64,000 nucleotides of DNA from NCBI GenBank assembly GCA_963704505.1, contig OY969912.1, positions 1,674,001-1,738,000 on the forward strand, written 5' to 3'. Origin of the DNA: VRUE01 sp963704505 (GTDB lineage: Bacteria; Actinomycetota; Thermoleophilia; Solirubrobacterales; 70-9). A program made the position numbers and the translations under genes. Shown piece by piece: positions 51,754-59,185 of this stretch (position 1 is the stretch's first letter; each line of letters begins with the position of its first letter). The notes under the pieces are model-generated. The model saw nothing but the letters and a program-made list of their open reading frames with translations, had not been told where the DNA came from and searched no databases.

Positions 51754-52107
51754 GTGTCGTCAGTCGCGAAGAGCAGGGGGGACAACGAGCGCGGCAGCGC
51801 CTCGATCGAGCTGGTCGGGGTGCTGCCGTTCCTGCTCCTGGCGATCGCGGTTGCCGCCCAGCTCGGGCTCGCCGGCCAGGCGCTCTGGTCGGCGGGCATC
51901 GCGGCCCGTGCCGGTGCCAGGGCGGCCCTGGTCGGCCGATCGGCGGCGGCCGCTGCCCGCGCGGCGCTGCCGCCGCCGCTGCGCCGCGGCGCCGATGTGA
52001 CCGAGGGGGGCGGTGTCGCGGTGGAGGCGCCGGTTCCGGCGTTGCTCCCGGGAATGCCTTCCTTCACAGTGGGCGCGAAGACGAGGCTGGGGCCGGGCGG
52101 TGGCTAG
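51754..52107 (+). CDS. TadE-like pseudopilin
   Basis: A 117-residue protein with the TadE/TadG-type start: a short cytoplasmic RGDNERGSASIELVGVLPFL followed by a hydrophobic helix (LLLAIAVAAQLGLAGQALW). In Tad (type IVc) pilus systems such minor pseudopilins are processed and assemble with the Flp pilin. GTG start. The gene overlaps the next by 8 bases. No Tad ATPase or platform gene is in the window, so this is an orphan set here. Confidence 0.75.
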   Translation: MSSVAKSRGDNERGSASIELVGVLPFLLLAIAVAAQLGLAGQALWSAGIAARAGARAALVGRSAAAAARAALPPPLRRGADVTEGGGVAVEAPVPALLPGMPSFTVGAKTRLGPGGG

Positions 52108-52429
52108 CGAGAGGGGCCAGGCGACCGTTGAGCTCATAGCCGCGCTGCCGGCCCTGCTCCTCGCCGGTTACATCGCCTTCCAGCTGCTGGCCACCGGCTA
52201 CGCGCTGACTCTCGCCGACTCGGCCGCCGAGGCGGGGGCGCTGGCCCTTGCTTCGGGGCGGCCGGCGGTGAGCGCCTCGCGCGCGGCGCTTCCCGGCTGG
52301 GCCGAAGGGGGCGCTCAGGTCTCGGTGCGCGGCGGTCGCGTGACCGTAAGGGTCAGGCCGCCGTCGCTGTCGATGGGCCTGGGTGAACGGCTGGCGGTGA
52401 CCAGCAGCGCCGCGGCGCGGGTCAGATGA
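52100..52429 (+). CDS. Second TadE-like pseudopilin
   Basis: A 109-residue paralogue: SERGQATVELIAALPALLLA followed by a hydrophobic helix, then AAEAGALALASGRPAVSASR and a beta-rich end (VSVRGGRVTVRVRPPS). GTG start in the overlap with the previous gene; its own stop overlaps the next start (ATGA), so the three genes are translationally coupled. Confidence 0.72.
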   Translation: MASERGQATVELIAALPALLLAGYIAFQLLATGYALTLADSAAEAGALALASGRPAVSASRAALPGWAEGGAQVSVRGGRVTVRVRPPSLSMGLGERLAVTSSAAARVR

Positions 52430-53127
52430 CTCCGCGGTCGGGTCCAGTCGTCCTCGCTACCTGGGCGGGTGGCGCCGAAGGTTCGCTCGCGGTCGCGGCG
52501 GCGCTCGCCTGCGCCGGGTCCGACGTCGGCTCGGCGGTGCTTCTGATCGAGCTGACCGACGGCCGCGGGCCGCGTCCGGCTCTGATCGCCTCTGCGGCGG
52601 CGCGGGCCCTTGAGGAACGCCTCGGCGCTCACCTGCCGGGCGCGGCCGTCGCCTCCCGCGGGCACATCTGCCATCTGGCGTTGTCCGTCGAGGGGGGCGG
52701 AGGCGAGGACGAGGTCGTGAGCGACCGTGCCCGCGACAGCATTACCGCCGTGCGCTCGGCGCTTCCGCTGGCGCGCGAGACCGCTGCCGTGATCCATCTC
52801 CCGCCGAGGCTCGTTCAGCCAGCCCTCGAAGGCGGGATCGAGCCGAGCGGGGCGCTGATCCGGGCCGACCTGGGCGGTGAGGACCGGCCGCTGGCGGCGC
52901 TCGCCGTTCGCGGGTTGGCCTCGACCGGGGTCCGCGTCGCGATCGCCAAGGCGCCGCTCGCCTGGGTGCCGGCAAGGCGGGCGCTGTTCGGTGCCCTGTC
53001 GGCGGGAACCTCGGGCGGCCTGGACCAGGCGGTCGTCCGGCGCCTGCTCAGTACGGGGGATACGGGTACGGGTTTTCTTTCGGCGGGGTCGGGGGCGTTT
53101 CGGGCTGCGGGGCCGGTTGGGTCGTAG
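52426..53127 (+). CDS. Unknown protein of the TadE operon
   Basis: A 233-residue, Ala/Gly-rich soluble protein I do not recognise. GPVVLATWAGGAEGSLAVAA and the later alternation of strands and Ala-rich helices could suggest a nucleotide-hydrolase-like fold, but no Walker motif is visible. The last 80 bases (53048-53127) run antisense to the secreted-repeat gene, so its end may be a chance extension. Coupled to the TadE-like genes by a 4-base overlap. Confidence 0.6.
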   Translation: MTPRSGPVVLATWAGGAEGSLAVAAALACAGSDVGSAVLLIELTDGRGPRPALIASAAARALEERLGAHLPGAAVASRGHICHLALSVEGGGGEDEVVSDRARDSITAVRSALPLARETAAVIHLPPRLVQPALEGGIEPSGALIRADLGGEDRPLAALAVRGLASTGVRVAIAKAPLAWVPARRALFGALSAGTSGGLDQAVVRRLLSTGDTGTGFLSAGSGAFRAAGPVGS

Positions 53128-53617
53128 GCGGATATCCAGGAACCGGGGCGGGGGCTGGCGGGTTGTCGGTGCTGGCGGCCGCGGTCTGGGCGACGTGCCA
53201 GGTGCCGACGTCCTTGATCCCCTCTCCGTTTCCTTCGCCCTTCTGCGAGTCGCCGGTGAAGCTGTAGAGCGGGCGACCTTTGTAGGTGACCTGGATGCGG
53301 CCGTCGGGGCGTTTGACCGTGCCGAGGGCAACAGGCCCGGCCGGCTTGACCGTCTTGGGGACGACCAGCGGATGCCAGACCGAGAGGCAGGTGCCGGTGC
53401 AGATGAATTTGCCATGTGTCTCGATACTGAGGCTGTAGAGGGTGCGGCCGCGCATGCTGGCGAGCACGGTCTGACCCGATTCGATCGGCGCCTCCTTGAC
53501 GACTTTTCTGGACGTCGTGGGCGCGGCCAGGGCGAGGCTCGAGCCGGCCGTGAGCGCGGCGACGAACAGCACTAGGACGAGACCGGACGGGCGCGAAAGC
53601 CGGGAACTGAACCTCAT
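53048..53617 (-). CDS. Secreted protein with two 'secreted repeat' (Lipoprotein_15-like) units
   Basis: A 189-residue exported protein. The signal peptide is LVLVLFVAALTAGSSLALAA. Two units follow: GQTVLASMRGRTLYSLSIET with CTGTCLSVWHPLVVP, then TVKRPDGRIQVTYKGRPLYS. This is the pattern of the COG4315/PF03640 family, of unknown function. The Pro/Tyr-rich tail ends PYPYPPY. An ATG at 53617 with a GAGGAGG site is clear; upstream in-frame codons are not part of it. It interrupts the Tad-like gene set in reverse. Confidence 0.82.
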   Translation of the reverse strand: MRFSSRLSRPSGLVLVLFVAALTAGSSLALAAPTTSRKVVKEAPIESGQTVLASMRGRTLYSLSIETHGKFICTGTCLSVWHPLVVPKTVKPAGPVALGTVKRPDGRIQVTYKGRPLYSFTGDSQKGEGNGEGIKDVGTWHVAQTAAASTDNPPAPAPVPGYPPTTQPAPQPETPPTPPKENPYPYPPY

Positions 53618-53744
53618 CGGATGACCCTCCTCGGTTGACGTGCGTGTCCGGTGTACGGGCCGGCTCCCGAAATGGTTCGCTGACGTTGGTCGATTTCTCG
53701 TTTCCGCGCGCAACCCGCGCGCCCGCGGCGGCGAGGGTCGGGCG

Positions 53745-55076
53745 ATGGACGCTCGAGAGGAACGAGGACAGGCACTGCCGCTGGCGCTTGGCGGCTGCCT
53801 CGTCGTGATCGCGGGAGCGATCGCGCTGGTCGCGATCGCCGGGGCGGTGACGGGCAAGGGGCGGGCTCAGCGCGCCGCCGACCTGGTCGCGATCTCAGCC
53901 GCCCGCTCGATGCGCGACGACCTGCCGCGCCTGCTCTCGCCGCCGACCCTGCCCGACGGGTTGCCGAACCCCGCCCACATGGAGAAAGCGGTCTACCTGT
54001 GGCGGGCCCGACTCGCCGCCTACGCCGCCGCGAGAGACAACGGGGTGGGCCTCGGCCGCCTCCGAGTCACCTTTCCGGACCAGATCTCATTCGCGCCGGT
54101 CCGGGCCAGGGCCGCGGTACTGGCGGAGCTCGCGGTCGGCGGCATCGGCCGCGATGTCGACGCGAGCGCCGTTGCCGAAGCGGCAGCGCCGCCGGCGCCC
54201 CCGTTCGGCACGATGCCGAGCATCGCCAGCGGCGGCGGCTATTCGGGCCCATTGATCTACCGGCAGGGAGAGGGAATGCGACCCGACGTCGCCACCGCCT
54301 TCGACCGGATGGCCACGGCCGCCTCCGCGGCAGGGCTCACGCTGATCGTCAACTCCGGCTTTCGCTCCGACGCCGAACAGGCGGTCCTGTTCGCCGCCCA
54401 TCCGGACCCCCGGTGGGTGGCGCCCCCGGGCCAGTCGCTGCACCGCTGCGCGACCGAGCTGGACATCGGGCCCGATTCCGCGTACGCCTGGCTGGCGGCC
54501 AATGCCGGCACCTTCGGCTTCGTCCAGCGATATTCGTGGGAGCCGTGGCATTTCGGCTTCGATGACGGCCCTGCGCCGTGCTCCGACGCCGGCGACACGG
54601 TCAGCCCCGGAGGCGACGGCTCCACTTCCGGCCTCGGCGGCCTGCCCGCGTTCGTGCCGTCCCGCTTCCGCGGCCCCCTTCTGCGCTCGGCGAGCCGCTG
54701 GAACGTCTCCGCTGCCCTGCTGGCCGCGCAGCTGATGGCGGAGTCGAACTTCAACCCGTTCGCAACCTCGTCGGCCGGGGCGGAGGGCATTGCCCAGTTC
54801 ATCCCGAGCACCGCCGCTTCCTATGGCCTCGCCGACCCCTACGACCCGGTCGCCGCGATCGACGCGCAGGCACACCTGATGTCCGACCTGATCGGCCGGC
54901 TCGGCTCGCCCCAGCTCGCCCTCGCCGCCTACAACGCAGGCCCGGCAACGGTCGAAGCCTGCGACTGCGTTCCCTCGATACCCGAAACCGCCGCCTACGT
55001 GAGCCGCATCCTCGGCCTGCTCGGCGGCGCCGGCGCACTTGCCATCCCCGGCTTTGAAGTCAGGCTGGTCGCCTAG
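53745..55076 (+). CDS. TadG-like anchor fused to VanY-type carboxypeptidase and lytic transglycosylase
   Basis: A 443-residue three-part protein. Residues 1-50: a TadG/Flp-like start (DAREERGQALPLALGG plus a hydrophobic helix). Residues about 175-275: a D-alanyl-D-alanine carboxypeptidase (VanY) domain with NSGFRSDAEQAVLF, SLHRCATELDIG and EPWHFGF, giving the His/Asp/Glu/His zinc site. Residues about 305-443: a soluble lytic transglycosylase domain with MAESNFNPFATSSAGAEGIA (catalytic Glu), FIPSTAASYGL and LAAYNAGPATV. It would cut both peptide and glycan of the wall, perhaps opening a path for a pilus. ATG at 53745. The final 231 bases recur at 56744. Confidence 0.85.
   Translation: MDAREERGQALPLALGGCLVVIAGAIALVAIAGAVTGKGRAQRAADLVAISAARSMRDDLPRLLSPPTLPDGLPNPAHMEKAVYLWRARLAAYAAARDNGVGLGRLRVTFPDQISFAPVRARAAVLAELAVGGIGRDVDASAVAEAAAPPAPPFGTMPSIASGGGYSGPLIYRQGEGMRPDVATAFDRMATAASAAGLTLIVNSGFRSDAEQAVLFAAHPDPRWVAPPGQSLHRCATELDIGPDSAYAWLAANAGTFGFVQRYSWEPWHFGFDDGPAPCSDAGDTVSPGGDGSTSGLGGLPAFVPSRFRGPLLRSASRWNVSAALLAAQLMAESNFNPFATSSAGAEGIAQFIPSTAASYGLADPYDPVAAIDAQAHLMSDLIGRLGSPQLALAAYNAGPATVEACDCVPSIPETAAYVSRILGLLGGAGALAIPGFEVRLVA
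54846..55076 (+). repeat. 231-bp direct repeat, left copy (3' end of the fusion gene)
   Basis: Matches 56744-56974 with five mismatches counted by eye and no gaps. Similarity stops exactly after the stop codon TAG on the right. Confidence 0.9.
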
Positions 55077-55079
55077 CGG

Positions 55080-55256
55080 TCAACGCTTTCTATCTTCGCG
55101 GTGTACACGTGACGCTAGTCGGCCCTTTGCGCTGATGCGGTCGCCGGGGACTACATGAATGTCAACGCCGGGCTTACCGGTGCGATTGTCGGGTGTGCCG
55201 CCGGTAGCGACCACGCGATTCGGCGTGAGCTGGTTGATCTCGATGGTGACGGCCAT
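55080..55256 (-). CDS. Small ORF, unknown
   Basis: A 58-residue frame with an ATG (55256) preceded by a GGAG about 10 bases upstream. It reads MAVTIEINQLTPNRVVATGG and continues with a hydrophilic, basic end. Codon choice looks ordinary for the window. No family recognised. It lies tail-to-tail with the fusion gene, inside the segment bracketed by the 231-bp repeats. It may be a chance ORF. Confidence 0.35.
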   Translation of the reverse strand: MAVTIEINQLTPNRVVATGGTPDNRTGKPGVDIHVVPGDRISAKGRLASRVHREDRKR

Positions 55257-55415
55257 TGATCGATTCTCCGCTTTGCGGGACGGTCGCGAGCAACAACCCG
55301 CCAGCCCGAGGGCCGGTTAGAGCAGCAACTTCGCCAATGCATCGGGTTTGCTTTCCAATGGGGCTCGTTGCTGAAAGGCTCGCACGGTCCCGCCCACCCT
55401 TTCGAAAGGAATGAT

Positions 55416-55955
55416 TTGAAGCGCGCTCGCAGCAAACTCACCTACGCCAACGTGATCTCAACCGTGGCGCTGTTCCTGGTTCTCGCGGGAGGCACGGCCT
55501 TCGCCGCAAGCCAACTCGCGAAGAACAGCGTAGGGACGAAGCAGATCAAGAATGCGGCCGTGACCCCGGCGAAGCTCAGCGCGCAGGCCAAGGCGACCCT
55601 GACTGGTGCTCAGGGCGGCAAGGGGGAAAGGGGAGAAAAGGGGGACATCGGAGAACCGGGAACCCCGGCCTCGAAATTGTGGGCCGTGGTGACCCAGGAC
55701 GAAACCCTCAGTCGCGGAAGCGGCGTGGAAGCCGTTCAGGGCGACGGAGAAGGAGGAGTCAAGGTGACGTTCGACCAAGATGTCGCGAACTGCGCCTTCG
55801 CGGGCACGATCGGCGAGTCGACGTCCGGTGTTGGCAATCCGGCCTTCGTGTCTGTCCAACCCGAACCCGGCAACTCGAAACGCATCCTCGTCAGGACCGT
55901 CAACGTCAGCGACACTCGTGCGGCTGAGCCGTTTTACGTAGTCGTCTTCTGCTGA
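55416..55955 (+). CDS. Secreted collagen-like-repeat surface protein
   Basis: A 179-residue exported protein. The N-terminus KLTYANVISTVALFLVLAGG is a signal/anchor, then SQLAKNSVGTKQIKNAAVTP, a pattern I associate with a large family of Thermoleophilia/actinobacterial surface proteins. A short collagen-like run of Gly-x-y (GAQGGKGERGEKGDIGEPG) follows. A beta-rich C-terminal domain ends VVVFC. TTG start at 55416 with GAAAGGA before it. The preceding 55257-55415 shows nothing definite. Confidence 0.75.
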   Translation: MKRARSKLTYANVISTVALFLVLAGGTAFAASQLAKNSVGTKQIKNAAVTPAKLSAQAKATLTGAQGGKGERGEKGDIGEPGTPASKLWAVVTQDETLSRGSGVEAVQGDGEGGVKVTFDQDVANCAFAGTIGESTSGVGNPAFVSVQPEPGNSKRILVRTVNVSDTRAAEPFYVVVFC

Positions 55956-55966
55956 GCGAATGAGGT

Positions 55967-55988
55967 GCGGCGGTCTTCGGACCGCCGC
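55967..55988. terminator. Perfect 9-bp hairpin after the collagen-like gene
   Basis: GCGGCGGTC-TTCG-GACCGCCGC lies 12 bases after the stop codon. It has a stable UUCG loop but no U-tract, so termination is likely but not certain. The following stretch to 56149 shows nothing else definite. Confidence 0.5.
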
Positions 55989-56149
55989 CCAAGGGCCGCG
56001 GACCCGCCGACGGAATCTGTAGCAGCCGGAACGGGCCTGTGGCGGCTCGGAGGGACCGGCCCGTAATGCCTCGGGTTCGGGCCGAATTGGCCTCCACGGC
56101 TCCCGGTAGGACCCTCAGGAAGGATTGGGGCCGGCCCGTTGGGGAGCGG

Positions 56150-56155
56150 TACCCT
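56150..56155 (+). promoter_or_regulatory. -10 box TACCCT of the small membrane gene at 56163
   Basis: Ends 8 bases before the GTG at 56163. Confidence 0.5.
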
Positions 56156-56162
56156 TGGGGGC

Positions 56163-56357
56163 GTGACTGCACGTTGGATGCTCATAGCCAACTTCGTCGT
56201 CGGCCTGGTTTTTAGCATCGGCGGGTTGACTGAACTCGTTGCGGGCGACGGCGGTTGGTACTTCCTCGCTCTCGGGGTCGCGTGGTTCGGGATCGCGACC
56301 TTCCATTGGAAACGCGAGTGGCATCGTCCAGAAGGCACTCCCGAAGCAGACACCTAG
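56163..56357 (+). CDS. Small membrane protein, two segments
   Basis: A 64-residue protein: WMLIANFVVGLVFSIGGLTE and WYFLALGVAWFGIATFHWKR form two membrane segments, followed by a charged tail. Unknown family. A leaderless promoter supports it as a real gene. It resembles in size and layout the protein at 56418. Confidence 0.6.
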   Translation: MTARWMLIANFVVGLVFSIGGLTELVAGDGGWYFLALGVAWFGIATFHWKREWHRPEGTPEADT

Positions 56358-56417
56358 ATTTTCGATGTCATCCGATCTCCCCGTTGCGCGCCGTGACGGG
56401 GGTACCATTCGGGGACC

Positions 56418-56612
56418 GTGTCTGCACCCTGGAAGCCCAGCAGGAACGTCGTCGTCGGCTTCGGCTTCGCCGTCTGCGGGATCTTGGCGGTCATCGCCCG
56501 AGGCGACACCGTCGTCGGCGCGTTACTGATCGCCCTCGGCGTCTTTTGGCTGGCGTCGCCGCCTCGGGGACAGAGGCAGCCGCCGAATGCCGGATCGCAG
56601 GGCGACTCTTAG
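56418..56612 (+). CDS. Small membrane protein, two segments (second)
   Basis: A 64-residue protein with NVVVGFGFAVCGILAVIARG and TVVGALLIALGVFWLASPPR as membrane segments and a polar tail. A TACCAT box (56403-56408) lies 10 bases before its GTG. Unknown family. Confidence 0.58.
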   Translation: MSAPWKPSRNVVVGFGFAVCGILAVIARGDTVVGALLIALGVFWLASPPRGQRQPPNAGSQGDS

Positions 56613-56743
56613 ATTTCCTAGAGTCGACGACGGTCGTTCCCGCCGTGGCGGATCGGCCGAGCTAAGGGAAATGACCCGGGGGAGGGTGTCGAGCAGCCTG
56701 CGGATGGGGGTGCGGTGCCAGCGCCCGCCCCGGAGGGAGGAAG

Positions 56744-56974
56744 CCGGTCGCCGCGATCGACGCGCAGGCACACCTGATGTCCGACCTGCTCGGCCGGCTC
56801 GGCTCGCCCCGGCTCGCCCTCGCCGCCTACAACGCAGGCCCGGCACCGGTCGAAGCCTGCGACTGCGTTCCCTCGATACCCGAAACCGCCGCCTACGTGA
56901 GCCGCATCCTCGGCCTGCTCGGCGGCGCCGGCGCACTTGCCATCCCCGGCTTTGAAGTGAGGCTTGTCGCCTAG
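56744..56974 (+). pseudogene. Detached 3' fragment of the lytic transglycosylase gene (right repeat copy)
   Basis: Codes, without a start signal, for the last 76 residues of the fusion protein (AAYNAGPAPVEACDCVPSIP region) and ends at the same stop. Only five of 231 bases differ from 54846-55076. The transglycosylase catalytic glutamate lies upstream and is absent, so the fragment cannot be active. The preceding 56613-56743 shows no gene. Confidence 0.88.
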
Positions 56975-57004
56975 CCGGGCACGGCCAACGTGATGCGGCC
57001 CACA

Positions 57005-57010
57005 TAGGAT
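57005..57010 (+). promoter_or_regulatory. -10 box TAGGAT of the HD gene at 57017
   Basis: Ends 7 bases before the GTG at 57017. Confidence 0.6.
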
Positions 57011-57016
57011 CGGCCC

Positions 57017-57787
57017 GTGCCGACTCCCGACCCAGACCGTCTCGGAGGCATCGGCTGGGCGCGGCGGACGCGCGGCACGCTTACTCCCCGCGAGCGGCGA
57101 CGCCTCCTGGGGGAGACCCTGCGCGGGCAGGCCGCCTACCTTGCGGGGCGGTTCAAGCTGGCGACAGGGAGGATCGCGCCGGGTGCGCGGGACATCGCGG
57201 TCGCGGACTTCCGTCCACCCGACAGCGCCCTCTCCCGGTCGGCCGAGGAGGCGTGCCGGGAGCAGACGCCCGGCGTGATCGGACACAGTCACCGGACCTG
57301 GCTCTACGGCGCCGCACTGGCCACCCTCGATCGCACTCCGTTCGACCGCGAGCGCCTCTACGTCGCCAGCCTGCTTCACGATCACGGGATCGTCGTGCCG
57401 GTCGCCGGCGAAGACTTCACCCTGCGCAGCGCGGCGCGGGTCGAGCGCTGCGGCCGTGAGGTCGACGCGCCGGTCGAGGTCGTCCAGGCGATCGGCGACG
57501 CGATCACCGTCCACGCGACCCCAGGGGCGACGATCGAGCGCGACGGCCCGCTCGGCTTCTACATCCAGGCGGGGGCGATGCTCGACCTCGGCGGCCTGCG
57601 CGCCGAGGACGTCTCAGCCGCCTTCCGCGAAGACGCCATCCGCATGCATTCGCGCAAGGGCGTCACCGCTGAGATCGCCTCGATGATCCGTGCAGAGGCC
57701 CGTGCCGTCCCCGACGGGCGTTTTGCCCTCCTTCACCGCTGCGGGGTCGTGCCATTGATCAAAATGGCGCCCTTCGCCGATCGCTGA
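57017..57787 (+). CDS. HD-domain protein
   Basis: A 256-residue protein with an HD-type metal site: GVIGHSHRTWLYGAAL (first histidine), YVASLLHDHG (His-Asp pair near residues 117-118) and AIGDAITVHATPG (later aspartate/histidine). It resembles cyanamide hydratase-like or nucleotide phosphohydrolase HD proteins; substrate unknown. Confidence 0.72.
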   Translation: MPTPDPDRLGGIGWARRTRGTLTPRERRRLLGETLRGQAAYLAGRFKLATGRIAPGARDIAVADFRPPDSALSRSAEEACREQTPGVIGHSHRTWLYGAALATLDRTPFDRERLYVASLLHDHGIVVPVAGEDFTLRSAARVERCGREVDAPVEVVQAIGDAITVHATPGATIERDGPLGFYIQAGAMLDLGGLRAEDVSAAFREDAIRMHSRKGVTAEIASMIRAEARAVPDGRFALLHRCGVVPLIKMAPFADR

Positions 57788-57838
57788 GGCCCTGCGGACA
57801 GGGTTGGCCGGGGGAGACCACTCCGAGAGACGAACCGC

Positions 57839-59074
57839 CTATCGGCGCACCGTGTGAACCGTGCAGGTCCCAGGAAGCCCGGAGTGGAAGTAACACCAGT
57901 CGTTGACCCAGTGAACGGTCATCCGGTGGTCCCAGACCAGCGCACCGCCCTGGAATGAGAAAAAGACGGTGACATGGCCGTAGTAGTCGTCGCCGCCCCG
58001 TGTCCAGTTCACGCCGCACTTCTGCTTGGGCGCTTCGAGGCTGAGACAGGTGACGCGGAACTGGCGTTTGTCCGCGAACCGCCCACCAAGAGCCTCTCCG
58101 AGAGCGGTCCGCGTGTAGGCGATCGCCGTCCGTTTCGTCATCGTCGGCAGAGCCGGAGCGGTGACCGGCGCCGGTTTTTGAGGAACCGGTTTCGGACGGG
58201 TGGGCTGAGGCGGGGCTAGTTCGGCGATCCGGTTGTTAACCCACGTGTCGATCAGGTCGGCTCGGGTCGCGACGCTCGGCTCCGAGGTCGAGCATTCATC
58301 GAAACCGAAGACCGACACACCGATGACCACGGGTTCTTCGGTCCCGGGCAACAACCCGATCAGCGGCCCTCCGCTATCCCCGTGGCAGGTCCCGGATGTG
58401 TAATCGGGGGCGTCGATCGTGCAGATCTCACCCAGTGGGTGGAAGACAGGTGCATGCTCTTCGCAGTAGGCCTGGCTCTGTACCGCGACTTCCGCCCACC
58501 TGAGCAGGACGGTCGGCGTTTCCTGGGAGGGAGATGTCCGTCCCCATCCGACGATCGCCGCCGCCGTCCCCGGTCCCCAGAACTTCGACGCCGCCAGTTT
58601 CAGCCCCGGGGCGGCCACCGGCGTCGCGAGTTGGAGCAGCGCGGCATCACCCCAGCCGTCGAGTGGCCCCTCCGGTTCGTAGCCGGGGTAGACGAGAACC
58701 CCGCGTACAGAGGACACAACGCGCTCGGCCGAGGTCCAATCGACGCTCCCGGTGACGACGTTGAACGTTTCCGGTGAGCGGGGTTCGAGCGTTTCCTCGT
58801 CGACGACGCAATGCGCCGCCGTCAGGATCACGTTGGAGGACACGACCGTGCCCGTGCAGTTGTAGGAAATCGACCCAACGTGGCTCTGAACATGCGCCAA
58901 CCACGGGAACGTCCCCGGTTCGGCGATCTGCCCCCCGATGATCCGCGGGTGGGCCGGAGCGGAATCTGCCGCCGGAGCCGCCGTTCCCCCAACCGCCGCG
59001 GCCGCCATCCCGGCATGGAGAAGAACGGCAGTCACCGACGCCGCGAGCAGCCGCCTCCACGCCGCCGTCCTCAC
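57839..59074 (-). CDS. Secreted trypsin-like serine protease (S1) with C-terminal domain
   Basis: A 411-residue exported protease. A signal peptide (AASVTAVLLHAGMAAAAVGG) leads to a propeptide junction at HPRIIGGQIAEPGTFPWLAH, the usual activation site. Triad: His in ILTAAHCVV, Asp in WGDAALLQL, Ser in TCHGDSGGPLIG. A Pro/Lys linker follows at about 280-300. The C-terminal domain of about 110 residues has cysteines in FRVTCLSLEAPKQKCG and a WCYFHSGLPGTCTVH end that I do not recognise. A TACCCT box 9 bases upstream selects the GTG at 59074 rather than the longer frame. Confidence 0.88.
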   Translation of the reverse strand: MRTAAWRRLLAASVTAVLLHAGMAAAAVGGTAAPAADSAPAHPRIIGGQIAEPGTFPWLAHVQSHVGSISYNCTGTVVSSNVILTAAHCVVDEETLEPRSPETFNVVTGSVDWTSAERVVSSVRGVLVYPGYEPEGPLDGWGDAALLQLATPVAAPGLKLAASKFWGPGTAAAIVGWGRTSPSQETPTVLLRWAEVAVQSQAYCEEHAPVFHPLGEICTIDAPDYTSGTCHGDSGGPLIGLLPGTEEPVVIGVSVFGFDECSTSEPSVATRADLIDTWVNNRIAELAPPQPTRPKPVPQKPAPVTAPALPTMTKRTAIAYTRTALGEALGGRFADKRQFRVTCLSLEAPKQKCGVNWTRGGDDYYGHVTVFFSFQGGALVWDHRMTVHWVNDWCYFHSGLPGTCTVHTVRR

Positions 59075-59082
59075 GCTCCCAG

Positions 59083-59088
59083 AGGGTA
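59083..59088 (-). promoter_or_regulatory. -10 box TACCCT of the serine protease gene
   Basis: Minus-strand box 9 bases before the GTG at 59074. Confidence 0.45.
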
Positions 59089-59172
59089 AGGGTGTGACTC
59101 GGCACACCGATGGGCCCATGTAAAGCATCACCTGAACGGCGCTCGCGTCGATTTCCAATCACCGGGGTCGGG

Positions 59173-59178
59173 TAGTTT
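59173..59178 (+). promoter_or_regulatory. -10 box TAGTTT of the aldo/keto reductase gene
   Basis: Ends 8 bases before the ATG at 59186. Confidence 0.55.
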
Positions 59179-59185
59179 CGCGACG

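Noticed and set aside
55077..56743. Mobile element between the 231-bp repeats
   Set aside because: No transposase, integrase, terminal inverted repeats or target duplication could be seen; kept only as an unexplained insertion or duplication.
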